DNA of 64,000 nucleotides from Actinomadura nitritigenes (GTDB lineage Bacteria; Actinomycetota; Actinomycetes; Streptosporangiales; Streptosporangiaceae), in the NCBI RefSeq assembly GCF_017573545.1, contig NZ_JAGEOK010000003.1, positions 248,001-312,000 on the forward strand, written 5' to 3'. The position numbers and the translations under genes were made by a program. The notes below the pieces were generated by a model. That model had not been told where the DNA came from and did not search any database. It saw only the letters and a list, made by a program, of their open reading frames with translations. The stretch's first letter is position 1. Each line of letters starts with the position of its first letter. Below, piece by piece: positions 47,598 through 56,740 of the stretch.

Positions 47598-48438
47598 CGG
47601 CGAGCCCGGCCGAGCGCGATCCCTTCGGCCCCGCCTGCGGCTGGGGCTGCGGCCGGTCCTCCGGCTCCGCGGCGGCGCCCGCCTGTCCCGCGTGCCCCGC
47701 GTGCCCGGCCTGCTCGGCCGCCTCCCGCTGGACGACGATCTCGCGGATCGCGTTCCAGGCGGCCTCGGCGGCGTGCTGCTCGGCCTCCTTCTTGCTGCGG
47801 CCCTCACCGGACCCGTAGGTCGCGCCGCCGACCCGCACCGACGCCCGGAACGTCTTCTGGTGGTCGGGGCCGCTCTCGGCGACGTGGTACTCGGGGACGC
47901 CCAGCTCCTCGACCGCGGTCAGCTCCTGCAGCGAGGTCTTCCAGTCGAGGCCGGCGCCGAGGCCCGCCGAGCGGGCGATCAGCGCGTCGAAGAGCCGGTG
48001 CACGAGCGCGGACGCCTCGTCCAGCCCGCGGTCCAGGTAGACGGCGCCGATCAGCGCCTCCAGGGTGTCGGCGAGGATCGAGGCCTTGTCGCGGCCGCCG
48101 GTGCCCTCCTCGCCCCGGCCGAGCCGGATGTGCGCGCCGACGCCGAGGGCGCGCGCGACGCCCGCCAGCGCCCGCATGTTCACCACCGCGGCGCGCAGCT
48201 TGGCCAGCTGCCCCTCGGGCAGGTCCGGGTGGCCCCGGAACAGGGTGTCGGTGACGACCAGGCCGAGCACCGAGTCCCCGAGGAACTCCAGCCGCTCGTT
48301 GGTGGGCAGGCCGCCGTTCTCGTAGGCGTACGAACGGTGCGTCAGCGCGCGCTCCAGCAGATCGCCGGTGACCTCCACGCCGAGCGCGGCGGTCAGCTCC
48401 GCGCGGTCGGGAGCGGGATCGGACGACTTCTTGCTCAC
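47590..48438 (-). CDS. rnc: Ribonuclease III
   Basis: 282 residues. The signature [14 protein letters not shown] at 47-60 has the catalytic acidic residues; the second set is in [16 protein letters not shown] dsRNA-binding domain ([10 protein letters not shown] to EAAWNAI) and a Gln/Pro/Ala-rich tail of about 45 residues follow. It processes rRNA and structured mRNAs. GTG at 48438 with AGGAGG 5 bases upstream; the open frame further upstream is non-coding. rnc and mutM are translated from one message. Confidence 0.94.
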   Translation of the reverse strand: MSKKSSDPAPDRAELTAALGVEVTGDLLERALTHRSYAYENGGLPTNERLEFLGDSVLGLVVTDTLFRGHPDLPEGQLAKLRAAVVNMRALAGVARALGVGAHIRLGRGEEGTGGRDKASILADTLEALIGAVYLDRGLDEASALVHRLFDALIARSAGLGAGLDWKTSLQELTAVEELGVPEYHVAESGPDHQKTFRASVRVGGATYGSGEGRSKKEAEQHAAEAAWNAIREIVVQREAAEQAGHAGHAGQAGAAAEPEDRPQPQPQAGPKGSRSAGLAGA

Positions 48439-48752
48439 AGGCCCTCCTCGGAGGCCGGGCACCGCGCAGGGCGCGGTCGCCGCTGTGGCGCGGCGGCCGG
48501 GGAGGCCGCGACGGCGAGCAAGCACGACGCGTCCGGGTCGCCCCGGAAGGACGCCGTCCGCGAAGACGAGGTGCGCGCCGGTTCGGATGATCCCGGCGTG
48601 CACCACGGCTCCGGGCGCAGGGTCCGCGCCGCTCACCACGCCGACGTCACGCGCCGGGGTGGTCGGGGTTGCCGCGCGTCCGCGAGGGGCGGGCGCCCGC
48701 CCGCGCCGTTCGGCGCGCACGGGCGGATCCGCCCCCCGGGATGCGAAAAGGC
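48439..48752. other. rpmF-rnc intergenic region
   Basis: 314 bases. A frame continuous with rnc runs through most of it, but it lacks a start with a ribosome binding site and resembles no protein. It has several dyads near the rpmF end and presumably the rnc promoter. Nothing else is seen. Confidence 0.5.
48702..48734 (-). terminator. Paired hairpins after rpmF
   Basis: A perfect 14-base palindrome GGGCGGATCCGCCC at 48721-48734 is followed on the minus strand by a 7-bp stem CGCGCCG/CGGCGCG at 48702-48717. They begin 18 bases past the rpmF stop. No T-run. Confidence 0.45.
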
Positions 48753-48932
48753 TCAGGCCGACGGGGCGATGACCTGCCGCCGGTCGTAGGTGCCGCACGT
48801 CGCGCACGCGGTGTGGGGCAGCTTCTTGTCACGGCACGTCGGGCACTCGACGAGGGTCGGCGCGGTGGCCTTCCACTGCGAGCGCCGGTGCCGCGTGTTG
48901 CTGCGCGACTTCTTCCGCTTCGGGACGGCCAC
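48753..48932 (-). CDS. rpmF: 50S ribosomal protein L32, zinc-binding form
   Basis: 59 residues. bL32 start [19 protein letters not shown] and four Cys in CPTC and CATC, the zinc-ribbon (C+) form. GTG start one base after the DUF177 stop. DUF177-rpmF is a conserved pair. Confidence 0.96.
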   Translation of the reverse strand: MAVPKRKKSRSNTRHRRSQWKATAPTLVECPTCRDKKLPHTACATCGTYDRRQVIAPSA

Positions 48933-48933
48933 G

Positions 48934-49578
48934 TCAGCCCTCCTGCTTTCCTTGTTGGTCGACTGATCCACGGGGACCGGAGTCCCCGCGTCCCCCCTCG
49001 GGAGGCTCCGGCGACGTTTCGCCGGCGAGGTCCTGCAGCGCCGCCCAGCGCGGGTCGACGACGTCATGGTGGTGATCCGGGCCGACATCGGCCAGCCGTG
49101 CGCCGCACTCCGCGCACAGGCCGGGACAGTCGTCCCGGCACAGCGGCGAGAGCGGCAGCGCGAGCAGCACCGCGTCCCGGAGCACCGGTTCGAGGTCGAG
49201 CAGGTCGTCCTCGAGGCGGAGCTCGTCGTCGTCGGCGTTCCCGCCGGAGCGGGTGTCAGGATAGACGAAGAGCTCCTGGAAGTCCGCCTCGAAGGTCGAG
49301 GCGATCGGGTCCAGGCAGCGGGCGCACTCCCCCTCGAGGGGAACCGTCGCCGTGCCCGTGACGAGCACCCCCTCCAGCACCGCCTCGAGCCGGAGGTCCA
49401 GCTCGATCGCGGCGCCCTCGGGAACGCCCACCATCTCGACGCCGAAGTTCTCCGGAGCCGGCACGGACAGGCGCATCTCCCGCGACGACCCGGGTTGCCT
49501 GCTGAGAGCTCGGGTGTCGAGCACGAGCGGGGCGTTGGGATCGAGGCGAGTCAGCGGAGTCCTGCTTTCGTGAGGCAT
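48934..49578 (-). CDS. DUF177 (YceD-like) large ribosomal subunit assembly protein
   Basis: 214 residues. The family signature LEGECARCLDPI and the C-terminal LCRDDCPGLCAECGARL, with six Cys residues, mark DUF177. YceD-type proteins are linked to 23S rRNA accumulation. Acidic overall, with a hydrophilic tail. The ATG at 49578 lacks a strong ribosome binding site, but later codons match the family start. It runs directly into rpmF. Confidence 0.88.
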   Translation of the reverse strand: MPHESRTPLTRLDPNAPLVLDTRALSRQPGSSREMRLSVPAPENFGVEMVGVPEGAAIELDLRLEAVLEGVLVTGTATVPLEGECARCLDPIASTFEADFQELFVYPDTRSGGNADDDELRLEDDLLDLEPVLRDAVLLALPLSPLCRDDCPGLCAECGARLADVGPDHHHDVVDPRWAALQDLAGETSPEPPEGGRGDSGPRGSVDQQGKQEG

Positions 49579-49763
49579 GGCGAACTGCGGCCGTCTTGAT
49601 GGCCGATGTCCCAGGGTACCGAACACCGGCCGATGCCCCCAACTCGCGCCCCTCCCACCAGCGCCGCGGCCATCAGTGTCCGGTTGCGGGACGCCCCCGC
49701 ACCTCCGGTAAGAGCCCCTGAGCGTCGCCTTCCGCTCCGCCGGTGCTCGGCTCCAGGCGCCGG

Positions 49764-50246
49764 TCAGGTCTGCTGCTGCAGCCGTTCCACGAGGCGGTCG
49801 TGCACGAGGTCGGGGACGAGGCCGGAGATGTCGCCGCCGAACTTCACGACCTCCTTCATCAGGCTGGAGGACAGGAAGGCGTACTCGGGGTTGGTGGCCA
49901 TGAACAGCGTCTCCACGCCCGCGATGCGGTGGTTCATCTGCGCCATCTGCAGCTCGTACTCATAGTCGCTGACCGCCCGCAGCCCACGGACGATCACCGG
50001 GATGTTCTGCTCCTTGCAGTAGTCCACCGTCAGCCCGTAGAACTTGTCCACCTTGACGTTGCCGTACTCCTCGGTCACGGCCGTGATCATGTCGGCGCGC
50101 TCGTCGACGGTGAAGAGACTCTTCTTGTTCTTGTTGATCAGGACGGCCACCACCACCTCGTCGTAGAGGCGGGAGGCGCGGCTGATGATGTCGAGGTGCC
50201 CGTTGGTAACGGGGTCGAACGATCCCGGACAGACGACACGGCGCAC
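49764..50246 (-). CDS. coaD: Phosphopantetheine adenylyltransferase
   Basis: 160 residues, the normal length. Motif GSFDPVTNGH at 8-17 (the T/HxGH nucleotidyl site), the lysine segment INKNKKSLF, and RGLRAVSDYEYELQMAQMN. It makes dephospho-CoA. The GTG at 50246 is chosen because GAAGGGG lies 8 bases upstream and it gives the family length. An in-frame start 17 codons upstream is rejected. Confidence 0.95.
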   Translation of the reverse strand: MRRVVCPGSFDPVTNGHLDIISRASRLYDEVVVAVLINKNKKSLFTVDERADMITAVTEEYGNVKVDKFYGLTVDYCKEQNIPVIVRGLRAVSDYEYELQMAQMNHRIAGVETLFMATNPEYAFLSSSLMKEVVKFGGDISGLVPDLVHDRLVERLQQQT

Positions 50247-50346
50247 GGCGCGAACCCCTTCGGTCCCGGTTTCTGACCTGCGGCGCGAACGTACCAAATC
50301 CGGTTCGGCCCGCTTTCACCCGGGCTGCTCGGTGGCCCGCCGCCGG

Positions 50347-51801
50347 TCAGCCGCCCAGCGCGTCGAAGATCTTCGCGGCGATCGGGCCGGACTCGATGCC
50401 GTAGCCCTCCTTCTCCGTCATGACCGCGACCGCGTACCTCGGGTCGGTGCGGGGGCCGAAGCCGATGAACCAGCGGTCGTTGTAGGGCTCGTTCTCCACG
50501 TCGGCGGTGCCGGTCTTGCCGCCGGCCACCGAGGTGCCCCGCAGCTCCTTGCCCGTGCCCTTCGCCACGACGGCTTTCATGAGGTCCTGCATCTGGCTCG
50601 CCTGGTCTGACGTCAGCGGGCGCGCCATCACCTTCTGGTCCGCCCGCTGGACGACCGACCCGTCGGCGGCCCGCAGCTTGTCCACCAGGTACGGCTGCAT
50701 GACTTTCCCGTCGTTCAGCACGGCCGCGGCCACCAGTGCCATCTGCAGCGGGGTCGCGACGGTGCTGCCCTGGCCGATCGAGCCGAGCGCGCTGAGCACC
50801 GGCTGGCCGGTCTCCGGGAACGCGCTCGGCGCCGCGGACATCCCGTCGGCGATCTTGATCCGGGAGCCGAAGCCGAACCTGCCCGCCTGCTCGTGCACCG
50901 CCGCGTTGCCGGGGTTCTGCGCGCCCATGTACGCGAACGTGGTGTTGCAGGACTGGGCGTAGGCGTCGATGAGCGGGATCGGGTTCTGGTCGCATTCGCC
51001 GCCGATGTCGCCGGCGTCGTTGTTGATCGGCTGCCCGCCGCCCGGCGCCCGGTAGCTGCGCCCGGCGCGGACCTGCGAGTCCTCGCTCTTGCCCGCGCTC
51101 AGCGCGCTGGACGCGACGATCGTCTTGAACGTCGAACCGGGCGGGTACACCTCGCCGGTCGCCTTGTTCAGCAGCGGCTTGAGCGGCTCGGAGTTCAGTT
51201 CGTTGAAGGCCGCCTGGGCCTTGTCCCCGCTCAGGACCGACACGTCGTTGGCGTCGTAGGACGGTGTGGAGGCCATCACCAGGACGGCGCCCGTCCTCGC
51301 GTCGATGGCGACGGCCGCCGCGCGGCGCGCGCCGCTGGCCTGCAGCGCCTGGTAGGCGGCGCGCTGCGCCTTGACGTTGATCGTGGCCTCGACGGTGCCG
51401 CCGGGGATGCGCTTCCCGATGATCTTGTCGATGAGGTTCGTGGTGGCGAGCCGCGCGTCGCTGCCGTCCAGGAAGTGGTTCTCCGCGCCTTCGAGCCCGG
51501 TCTCGGTGAACGGCGAGAAGTACCCCGTGATGGGCGAGAAGACCTTGCTGTCGGTGTAGTGCCGCTGGTATGTCTTGCCGTCCGAGGTGAGCTCCGACCA
51601 GGCCAGCCGCTGCCCGTCGGCGACGATGGGGCCGCGCTCGACCTTGTTGCGGTTCTCCAGGCGGCGCGCGTTGAGGCTGCTGTCCCGCAGGTCCTGCGCC
51701 TGGAAGCCCTGAACGTAGGTGATGTTGGCGAGCAGGGCGACCGTCATCGCCAGCGCGACGACCCATGTGGCAGCCAAGGCCCGGTCGATCCCCGGTCTCA
51801 T
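50347..51801 (-). CDS. Class B penicillin-binding protein (PbpA/FtsI-like)
   Basis: 484 residues. One N-terminal membrane segment (about 9-27), a dimerisation domain, and a transpeptidase domain with Ser223 in STFK, SCN at 284-286 and KTG at 429-431. It cross-links peptidoglycan. It resembles PbpA of actinobacteria, which normally lies with rodA and pknA/pknB; here it is alone between coaD and rsmD. Possible extra copy; the window cannot say. Confidence 0.88.
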   Translation of the reverse strand: MRPGIDRALAATWVVALAMTVALLANITYVQGFQAQDLRDSSLNARRLENRNKVERGPIVADGQRLAWSELTSDGKTYQRHYTDSKVFSPITGYFSPFTETGLEGAENHFLDGSDARLATTNLIDKIIGKRIPGGTVEATINVKAQRAAYQALQASGARRAAAVAIDARTGAVLVMASTPSYDANDVSVLSGDKAQAAFNELNSEPLKPLLNKATGEVYPPGSTFKTIVASSALSAGKSEDSQVRAGRSYRAPGGGQPINNDAGDIGGECDQNPIPLIDAYAQSCNTTFAYMGAQNPGNAAVHEQAGRFGFGSRIKIADGMSAAPSAFPETGQPVLSALGSIGQGSTVATPLQMALVAAAVLNDGKVMQPYLVDKLRAADGSVVQRADQKVMARPLTSDQASQMQDLMKAVVAKGTGKELRGTSVAGGKTGTADVENEPYNDRWFIGFGPRTDPRYAVAVMTEKEGYGIESGPIAAKIFDALGG

Positions 51802-51886
51802 GCCCTGGCCCCTACCCCGCGCATGACGCCCGACCCGTCATCGCCGCCCACTCCCAGGTGATTCCCAGCGGCCGTTCAGGGGGCGT

Positions 51887-52453
51887 TCAGCCGCCGAGCG
51901 CCCTGCCGTACCAGAACACGGCCTCGCCGTAGCGCCGGTCGCGTTCCCCCTCGTACCCGTCCGGCCAGACCAGGTTATGACCCCGGACGGACCGCTCGAC
52001 GACGACCAGCGCGTCCGGGGCGGTCCAGCCGTGGTCGCGCAGGTCTTCGAGCAGGCCGGTGACGGCGGCGTCGGCGAGGGCGTAGGGCGGGTCGGCGAAG
52101 ACCAGGTCGTACGGCTCGTCCGGCGCGGTGCGGACGAGGCGCTCGACCTTCTCCCCCAGCGGGACGGCCCCGGGCAGCCCGAGCGCCGCGGCGTTCTGCC
52201 GGATCACCTTCAGCGCCCGCGGGTGCGACTCGACGAGCAGGGCGTGCGCCGCGCCCCGCGACAGCGCCTCCAGCCCCACCGCGCCGGACCCCGCGTACAG
52301 GTCGGCGACGCGCAGCCCGTCCAGCGGGCCGAGCAGGGCCTGCACGGTGGAGAACAGGCCCTCCCGCGCCCGGTCGCTCGTCGGCCTGGTGTCCCGTCCG
52401 GCCGGGACGGCCAGCCGCCGGCCCCCCGCACTCCCCGCGATGACCCTGCTCAT
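51887..52453 (-). CDS. rsmD: 16S rRNA (guanine966-N2)-methyltransferase RsmD
   Basis: 188 residues. SAM-binding DLYAGSGAVGLEALSRGA, the catalytic DPPY motif in FADPPYAL, and the start RVIAGSAGGRRLAVP. It methylates G966 of 16S rRNA. In the usual actinobacterial order it precedes coaD; here the PBP gene is inserted between them. ATG at 52453; the upstream frame is non-coding. Confidence 0.93.
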   Translation of the reverse strand: MSRVIAGSAGGRRLAVPAGRDTRPTSDRAREGLFSTVQALLGPLDGLRVADLYAGSGAVGLEALSRGAAHALLVESHPRALKVIRQNAAALGLPGAVPLGEKVERLVRTAPDEPYDLVFADPPYALADAAVTGLLEDLRDHGWTAPDALVVVERSVRGHNLVWPDGYEGERDRRYGEAVFWYGRALGG

Positions 52454-52727
52454 CGGTCCAGTTTCGCAGGATCCGGTGCCCGGCCGCGCCGCCGCGTGCG
52501 CCGGGTTGCGGGGCGAAGCACCGGTCCGGGACTCCGGCCTGCCGGGCCCCGACCGGCCGTCCTGACTCGATCGACCGCCGCGGGTCGTTGCGGAAGGTGC
52601 ACAAACGACCACCGAGACCGTTGTGAACCTGTCCCCAAATACGAGGGCGGCCGTTCACTTCGACTACCTGACGTGTCAACGTGCTCGCAGGTTGTGCAAC
52701 CCGTACCCCTCCCCCTCAGGAGCATCC

Positions 52728-53720
52728 GTGCACCACGGTAGGAGAATCGCGGTGACGGCCGGAGCGACGGTTCTCGGCATCGCCGCCATGAGCGGCGTGT
52801 CGAACGCCGACGCCTCCCGTCCCCCCGCCCACCAGCCGTCCCTCCGGCTCGCGTCCGCCGCGCAGCCGGCGGGAACCCGCGAGCCCAAGGCCCGGAGGCA
52901 TCCGGCCCGGCCCGCCGGACACCGCCTCCGCGCGAAGGGCCCCGCGCACAAGGTGAAGGTGAAGCGCGCCAAGCCGACCGCCCAGCCGACTGCGAAGGCG
53001 AAGCCGGCGGCGCCCGCGCTGGACCTGCACCTGACCGCCACCCTGGCCTACGACCGGCGCACGAACACCGCCGGCGCCGGCCTCGACCTGGGCGCGGGCG
53101 TCAGGACGCCGGACGGCGAGGTCGGCCTCCGGGTGCGGGCCGGCGCGAACGTGGGCCTCAACGACGCCACCCTCAATGCGGGTGCCCGCGTGGACGGGAA
53201 CGTCAGAACACCGGCCGGGAGCGCGAACCTGAAGGTGAGGACCGGGGGAACCCTGTCGGCGGGACGGCGGCTCATCAGCGGCAACACCGAACTGGCCGCC
53301 GGGCTGGCGCCGGCGGGCGGCACGCCCGTGTCGGCGCACCTGAACCTCGGCGCCTGCGTCGGCGGCGGCTGTGAGCAGGCCCCCGCGCCGCCGAGCCCCC
53401 CGACCCCACCGCCGACCGAGCCGCCCACCTCGCCGCTGCCGCCGTCGCCGCCGGCGCCGCCCGCGGGCCCCACCACCCCGCCGAGCCCCTCCCCGGCGCC
53501 GCCCGCCCCGCCGTCGGCGCCGCTGCTGCCCGACCTGCCGCCCGCGCACGGCGGCGGACTCGGGTCCGGCGTCTCCGCGTCGGCGTACGTCCCGCCGAAG
53601 GGCCTGCCGTTCACCGGCACCGACGCGCTGCCCATCGCCGCGCTCGGCCTCGCCGCCGTCACGGCCGGGGTCGCGGCGATCGCCGCGACCCGCAGGCGGG
53701 CCGCGGCACGCGAGTCCTGA
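52728..53720 (+). CDS. LPXTG-type cell-wall-anchored surface protein
   Basis: 330 residues. A signal peptide of about 29 residues (HHGRRIAVTAGATVLGIA then AMSGVSNADA), a basic Lys/Pro/Ala region (residues 50-95), and a beta-repeat-like region with alternating GAGLDLGAGVRTPDG and GLRVRAGANVGLND motifs. A long Pro-rich wall-spanning stretch follows. The C-terminus has LPFTG at about 293, a hydrophobic segment and RRRAAARES, a complete sortase signal. The GTG at 52728 has AGGAG 6 bases upstream; a longer frame from 52623 is rejected. No sortase gene is in the window. Confidence 0.85.
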   Translation: MHHGRRIAVTAGATVLGIAAMSGVSNADASRPPAHQPSLRLASAAQPAGTREPKARRHPARPAGHRLRAKGPAHKVKVKRAKPTAQPTAKAKPAAPALDLHLTATLAYDRRTNTAGAGLDLGAGVRTPDGEVGLRVRAGANVGLNDATLNAGARVDGNVRTPAGSANLKVRTGGTLSAGRRLISGNTELAAGLAPAGGTPVSAHLNLGACVGGGCEQAPAPPSPPTPPPTEPPTSPLPPSPPAPPAGPTTPPSPSPAPPAPPSAPLLPDLPPAHGGGLGSGVSASAYVPPKGLPFTGTDALPIAALGLAAVTAGVAAIAATRRRAAARES

Positions 53721-53730
53721 CCCGCCTTCA

Positions 53731-53770
53731 CGGTCCAGGGGCGCCCCGTGTCCGGAACGCCCCTGGACCG
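53731..53770. terminator. Bidirectional hairpin between convergent genes
   Basis: A perfect 13-bp stem CGGTCCAGGGGCG/CGCCCCTGGACCG with a 14-base loop fills the gap between the surface-protein stop and the kinase stop. It can serve both. Confidence 0.75.
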
Positions 53771-53778
53771 TCCCCGCT

Positions 53779-55521
53779 TCAGAGCCGCTGCGAGGACGCC
53801 ACCGTCCACTCCCCGCCCGACCGCCGCAGCAGCAGGCGGTGGAACGAGACCGGGTCCTTGTCGGTGCACGCGCCCTTGCAGTCGCCGACGGCGACGAGCG
53901 CGGTCAGCCCCTGCGACCCGCCGCCCGCGCGCAGTCCCAGCTCCACCGGCGTCCCCGACGCGACGGCCGGGTCCCGGTAGACGGCGCCGAGCGCTCCGCG
54001 CGCCTGCGCGCCCGGCCACGGCAGGCCCGAGGTGTCGGCGCGCTGCGACCCCGCCTTGAGCGTGTAGAGGGTGTCGAGGAGCCACCGGTTCCCCTGCCGG
54101 ACCATCGTCGCGCGCATCGGGTCCGACAGCAGGCGCGGCGAGGCGTCCTCGGCGCGCACCGTCCGCTTGACGAACGACAGCACGGTGACGCTGCCGGACG
54201 CCGCGCCGACCACCGCGGAGTCGACGACGTCGGTGGTCACCGACCCCTTCTTGTCCTGGAGCTCCTTGCGGTAGCCGCTCGCGGCGAGCTGCCGGTCGTA
54301 GTCGGCGCCGTAGCGCGGCGTCGACACCTGGTGCGCCGCCGCCACGTTCCGGTCGAGCGAGGAGTGGTCGAAGCTGAGCACCGACCTGACCGCCTCCGCG
54401 GCCGGCGCGATCGCCGCGTTCGCCGCGGCGGGCGGGCCCGCCTGGTCGGTGGACGCCGTGGCGGGCGCGTCCGACGAGCCGTTCGCCAGCACGGCCCAGG
54501 CCGTCCCGCCGCCCGCGAGGACGGCGAGCGGCACCGCCGCGAGCGCCGCGCGGCGGCCGACGCGGTGCGGCGGGCGCGGGACCGTGTCCGGCGTCGGCGG
54601 CTCCGGTCCGGTCCCCGCCGCCGCGAACCGGTCCGGCAGGGGCGGCGTGCGCCGGTCGCCCGCGAGCTGCGCGCCGGTCGTCAGCGCGCCGCCGGCCCGC
54701 GGCGCGGGCGGGACGTCGCGGCCGATCAGGTCGAGCAGCACCTGCTGCGCCTCGGGACGCCGCGCCGGGTCCTTCGCCAGGCAGGCGGCGACGGAGCCGC
54801 GCAGCGTCCCCGGCAGGGGCGACAGGTCCGGCTCGTAGTGCAGGATCCGGTTGAACACCGCGGAGATCGAGTCGTTGCCGAACGGATGCCGGCCGGTCGC
54901 GGCGAACAGCATCGTCGCGGCCCAGGTGAACATGTCCACGCCGGTGCCGAGCTCGGCGTCGGTCACCTGCTCGGGCGCCATGTAGGACGGCGTCCCGACG
55001 ACGCCGCTGCCCCGCGCCGCCGATTCGCCGATCAACCGCGCGATGCCGAAGTCGATGACGCGCGGGCCGTCCGGCCCCATCAGCACGTTCGACGGCTTGA
55101 AGTCGCGGTGCAGGATGCCCGCGCGGTGGATCGCCGCGAGCGCGGTGACCGTGCCGATCGCCAGCCGGTCCAGGTCGGTGCCGGCGCGCGGGCCCCGCTC
55201 GCCGACCAGGCCGGTCAGCGACGGGCCCGGCACGTACTCGCTGACGACGTACGGCGTCTCGGCGGACACGTCGGCGTCGACGACCTGCGCCGTGCAGAAC
55301 CCGGCGACCCGCTCGATCAGCTTCAGCTCGCGCTCGAACCGGGCCCGCCACTCGGGGCTGCGGCTCAGCTGCGCGCGGAGCAGCTTGACGGCGCCGTGCA
55401 TGCCGTCGTCGCGGCGCCCCAGGTAGACGACGCTCTGCCCGCCCTCGCCGAGCCGTCCGAGCAGCTCGTACCGCCCCAGCCGCCCCGGGTCGTCCGGCCG
55501 CAGTGGGGCAACGGGCGTCAT
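53779..55521 (-). CDS. Membrane Ser/Thr protein kinase (PknB-like) with extracytoplasmic domain
   Basis: 580 residues. Kinase domain with G-loop GEGGQS at 25-30, Lys46, HRDFKPSN at 138-145, DFG at 157-159 and GTPSYMAPEQ. A Pro-rich juxtamembrane segment, one membrane segment (about 324-346) and a C-terminal domain of about 230 residues with no PASTA repeats follow. The outer domain contains a CKGAC segment and looks like a beta-rich sensor; I do not recognise it. ATG with GGAGGAG upstream. A single-gene unit. Confidence 0.9.
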   Translation of the reverse strand: MTPVAPLRPDDPGRLGRYELLGRLGEGGQSVVYLGRRDDGMHGAVKLLRAQLSRSPEWRARFERELKLIERVAGFCTAQVVDADVSAETPYVVSEYVPGPSLTGLVGERGPRAGTDLDRLAIGTVTALAAIHRAGILHRDFKPSNVLMGPDGPRVIDFGIARLIGESAARGSGVVGTPSYMAPEQVTDAELGTGVDMFTWAATMLFAATGRHPFGNDSISAVFNRILHYEPDLSPLPGTLRGSVAACLAKDPARRPEAQQVLLDLIGRDVPPAPRAGGALTTGAQLAGDRRTPPLPDRFAAAGTGPEPPTPDTVPRPPHRVGRRAALAAVPLAVLAGGGTAWAVLANGSSDAPATASTDQAGPPAAANAAIAPAAEAVRSVLSFDHSSLDRNVAAAHQVSTPRYGADYDRQLAASGYRKELQDKKGSVTTDVVDSAVVGAASGSVTVLSFVKRTVRAEDASPRLLSDPMRATMVRQGNRWLLDTLYTLKAGSQRADTSGLPWPGAQARGALGAVYRDPAVASGTPVELGLRAGGGSQGLTALVAVGDCKGACTDKDPVSFHRLLLRRSGGEWTVASSQRL

Positions 55522-55760
55522 CGGCTCTCCTCCGTCGCGTGGACCGCCACGGGAACACCTACCCGCGCCGGCACCGTCCGGCCCTTACCTTCCGGTATCA
55601 CGTTAGACGTCGGTGATCGTCCGTGAGTTCTCGGTTCCGGTGCGTTGCCGTGCTCGCCCAGGGGTCGGTCCCTGACGCCGCCGCGCAGGCCTTGAAGCGA
55701 GCAGGGCGCCCCACCCCAGAACGTCCCGCCCGCATCGAGACCGGCGCGGTGGAGGTGAGA

Positions 55761-55796
55761 GCGGGCCGCCGGCGCCGTGCCACGCCGGCGGCCCGC
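55761..55796 (-). terminator. 14-bp hairpin terminator after the HEAT-repeat gene
   Basis: Perfect stem GCGGGCCGCCGGCG/CGCCGGCGGCCCGC with an 8-base loop, 18 bases past the stop at 55815. No T-run. Confidence 0.75.
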
Positions 55797-55814
55797 CCGC
55801 GAGCCCGCGTACGC

Positions 55815-56675
55815 CTACGCGAGCGCCCAGCGGACCTGGGTGCGCACACCCGGGTCCGGGTCGGTGAGGGACTCGGTGAGCGCCGTGACCACCTCGGGAC
55901 GGTCCGCCGCCCACTGCTCGAGCGCCCGCACGGCGGCGCGCCGCACGTCCACGATCCGGTCGCCGAGGGCGCGGACGAGCGGCTGGACGGCGACGTCGGC
56001 GCGGGCCCGGCCGAGCGCCCGCACGGCGCGGCGCCGCACCTGCCAGCTGGCGTGCGCGGTCGAGGTGACGACGCGTCCCTCCAGCGGTCCGGGGACGCCC
56101 AGCTCCGCCGCCGCGTCGAGCGCGGCCATCCGGACGACGGGGTCGTGGTCGCCGAGCAGGTGCTCCAGCGCGGTGAGCGCGGCGGGGCCGGACAGCCGGG
56201 CGAGTCCCTCGGCGACGGCGACCCGCACCTCGCGGGACGGGTCGTCGGCCGCGTCGGCGACCTCGGGCACGGCGCCGAGCGCGACGAGCCCGAGCACGGC
56301 CTGGATCCGGATGTTCGGCTCGTCGTCCTGCAGGCCCTGCGCGTACAGCTCCCCCGCGCCGCGGGAGAGGACCGCGAGCAGTTCGGCGGCGGTGTCGCGG
56401 ACGAGCCCGTCGCGGCCGCGGGCGGCGGCGAGCCGGAGCGCGCCGATGCCGTCCTCGCCGATGTAGAGCTCGGGCAGCCGGCGCAGGGCGTGGGCGGCGC
56501 GCCCGCGGACGTCGCCGTCCTCGTCGGCGAGCGCCCAGGCGAGGGTGTCGCCGGCGCCGCGCGGCGCGTCGCCGGCGCGGACGGCGGCGGTGAGCGCGGT
56601 GACCGCGGCGGCGCGGGTCGCGGGGTCGGCCGCGCGGAGGGACTCCTCCACGTCGTCGAGCCGGGTGATCGTCAT
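55815..56675 (-). CDS. HEAT-repeat protein under leader-peptide control
   Basis: 286 residues built of about eight HEAT/PBS-lyase-type helical repeats, each of the form D-x-VR-x-x-A-x-x-A-L (for example DEDGDVRGRAAHALRRL and DRIVDVRRAAVRALEQW). No membrane or signal segment. Such proteins are protein-protein scaffolds. The ATG has AGGAGG 7 bases upstream. A 26-codon cysteine-type leader ORF lies 65 bases before it, so its expression likely responds to cysteine or sulfur supply. Specific partner unknown. Confidence 0.85.
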   Translation of the reverse strand: MTITRLDDVEESLRAADPATRAAAVTALTAAVRAGDAPRGAGDTLAWALADEDGDVRGRAAHALRRLPELYIGEDGIGALRLAAARGRDGLVRDTAAELLAVLSRGAGELYAQGLQDDEPNIRIQAVLGLVALGAVPEVADAADDPSREVRVAVAEGLARLSGPAALTALEHLLGDHDPVVRMAALDAAAELGVPGPLEGRVVTSTAHASWQVRRRAVRALGRARADVAVQPLVRALGDRIVDVRRAAVRALEQWAADRPEVVTALTESLTDPDPGVRTQVRWALA

Positions 56676-56740
56676 GGTGTGGCCTCCTGGAAGCCGTCGG
56701 TCCTGGACGGGCCGGGCGGGCGCCCGGACCCCGGGCGGGA

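Noticed and set aside
48439..48807. N-terminal extension of RNase III or an upstream small gene
   Set aside because: AGGAGG directly before the GTG at 48438 fixes the rnc start, and the upstream text is Arg/Pro-rich with no family match.
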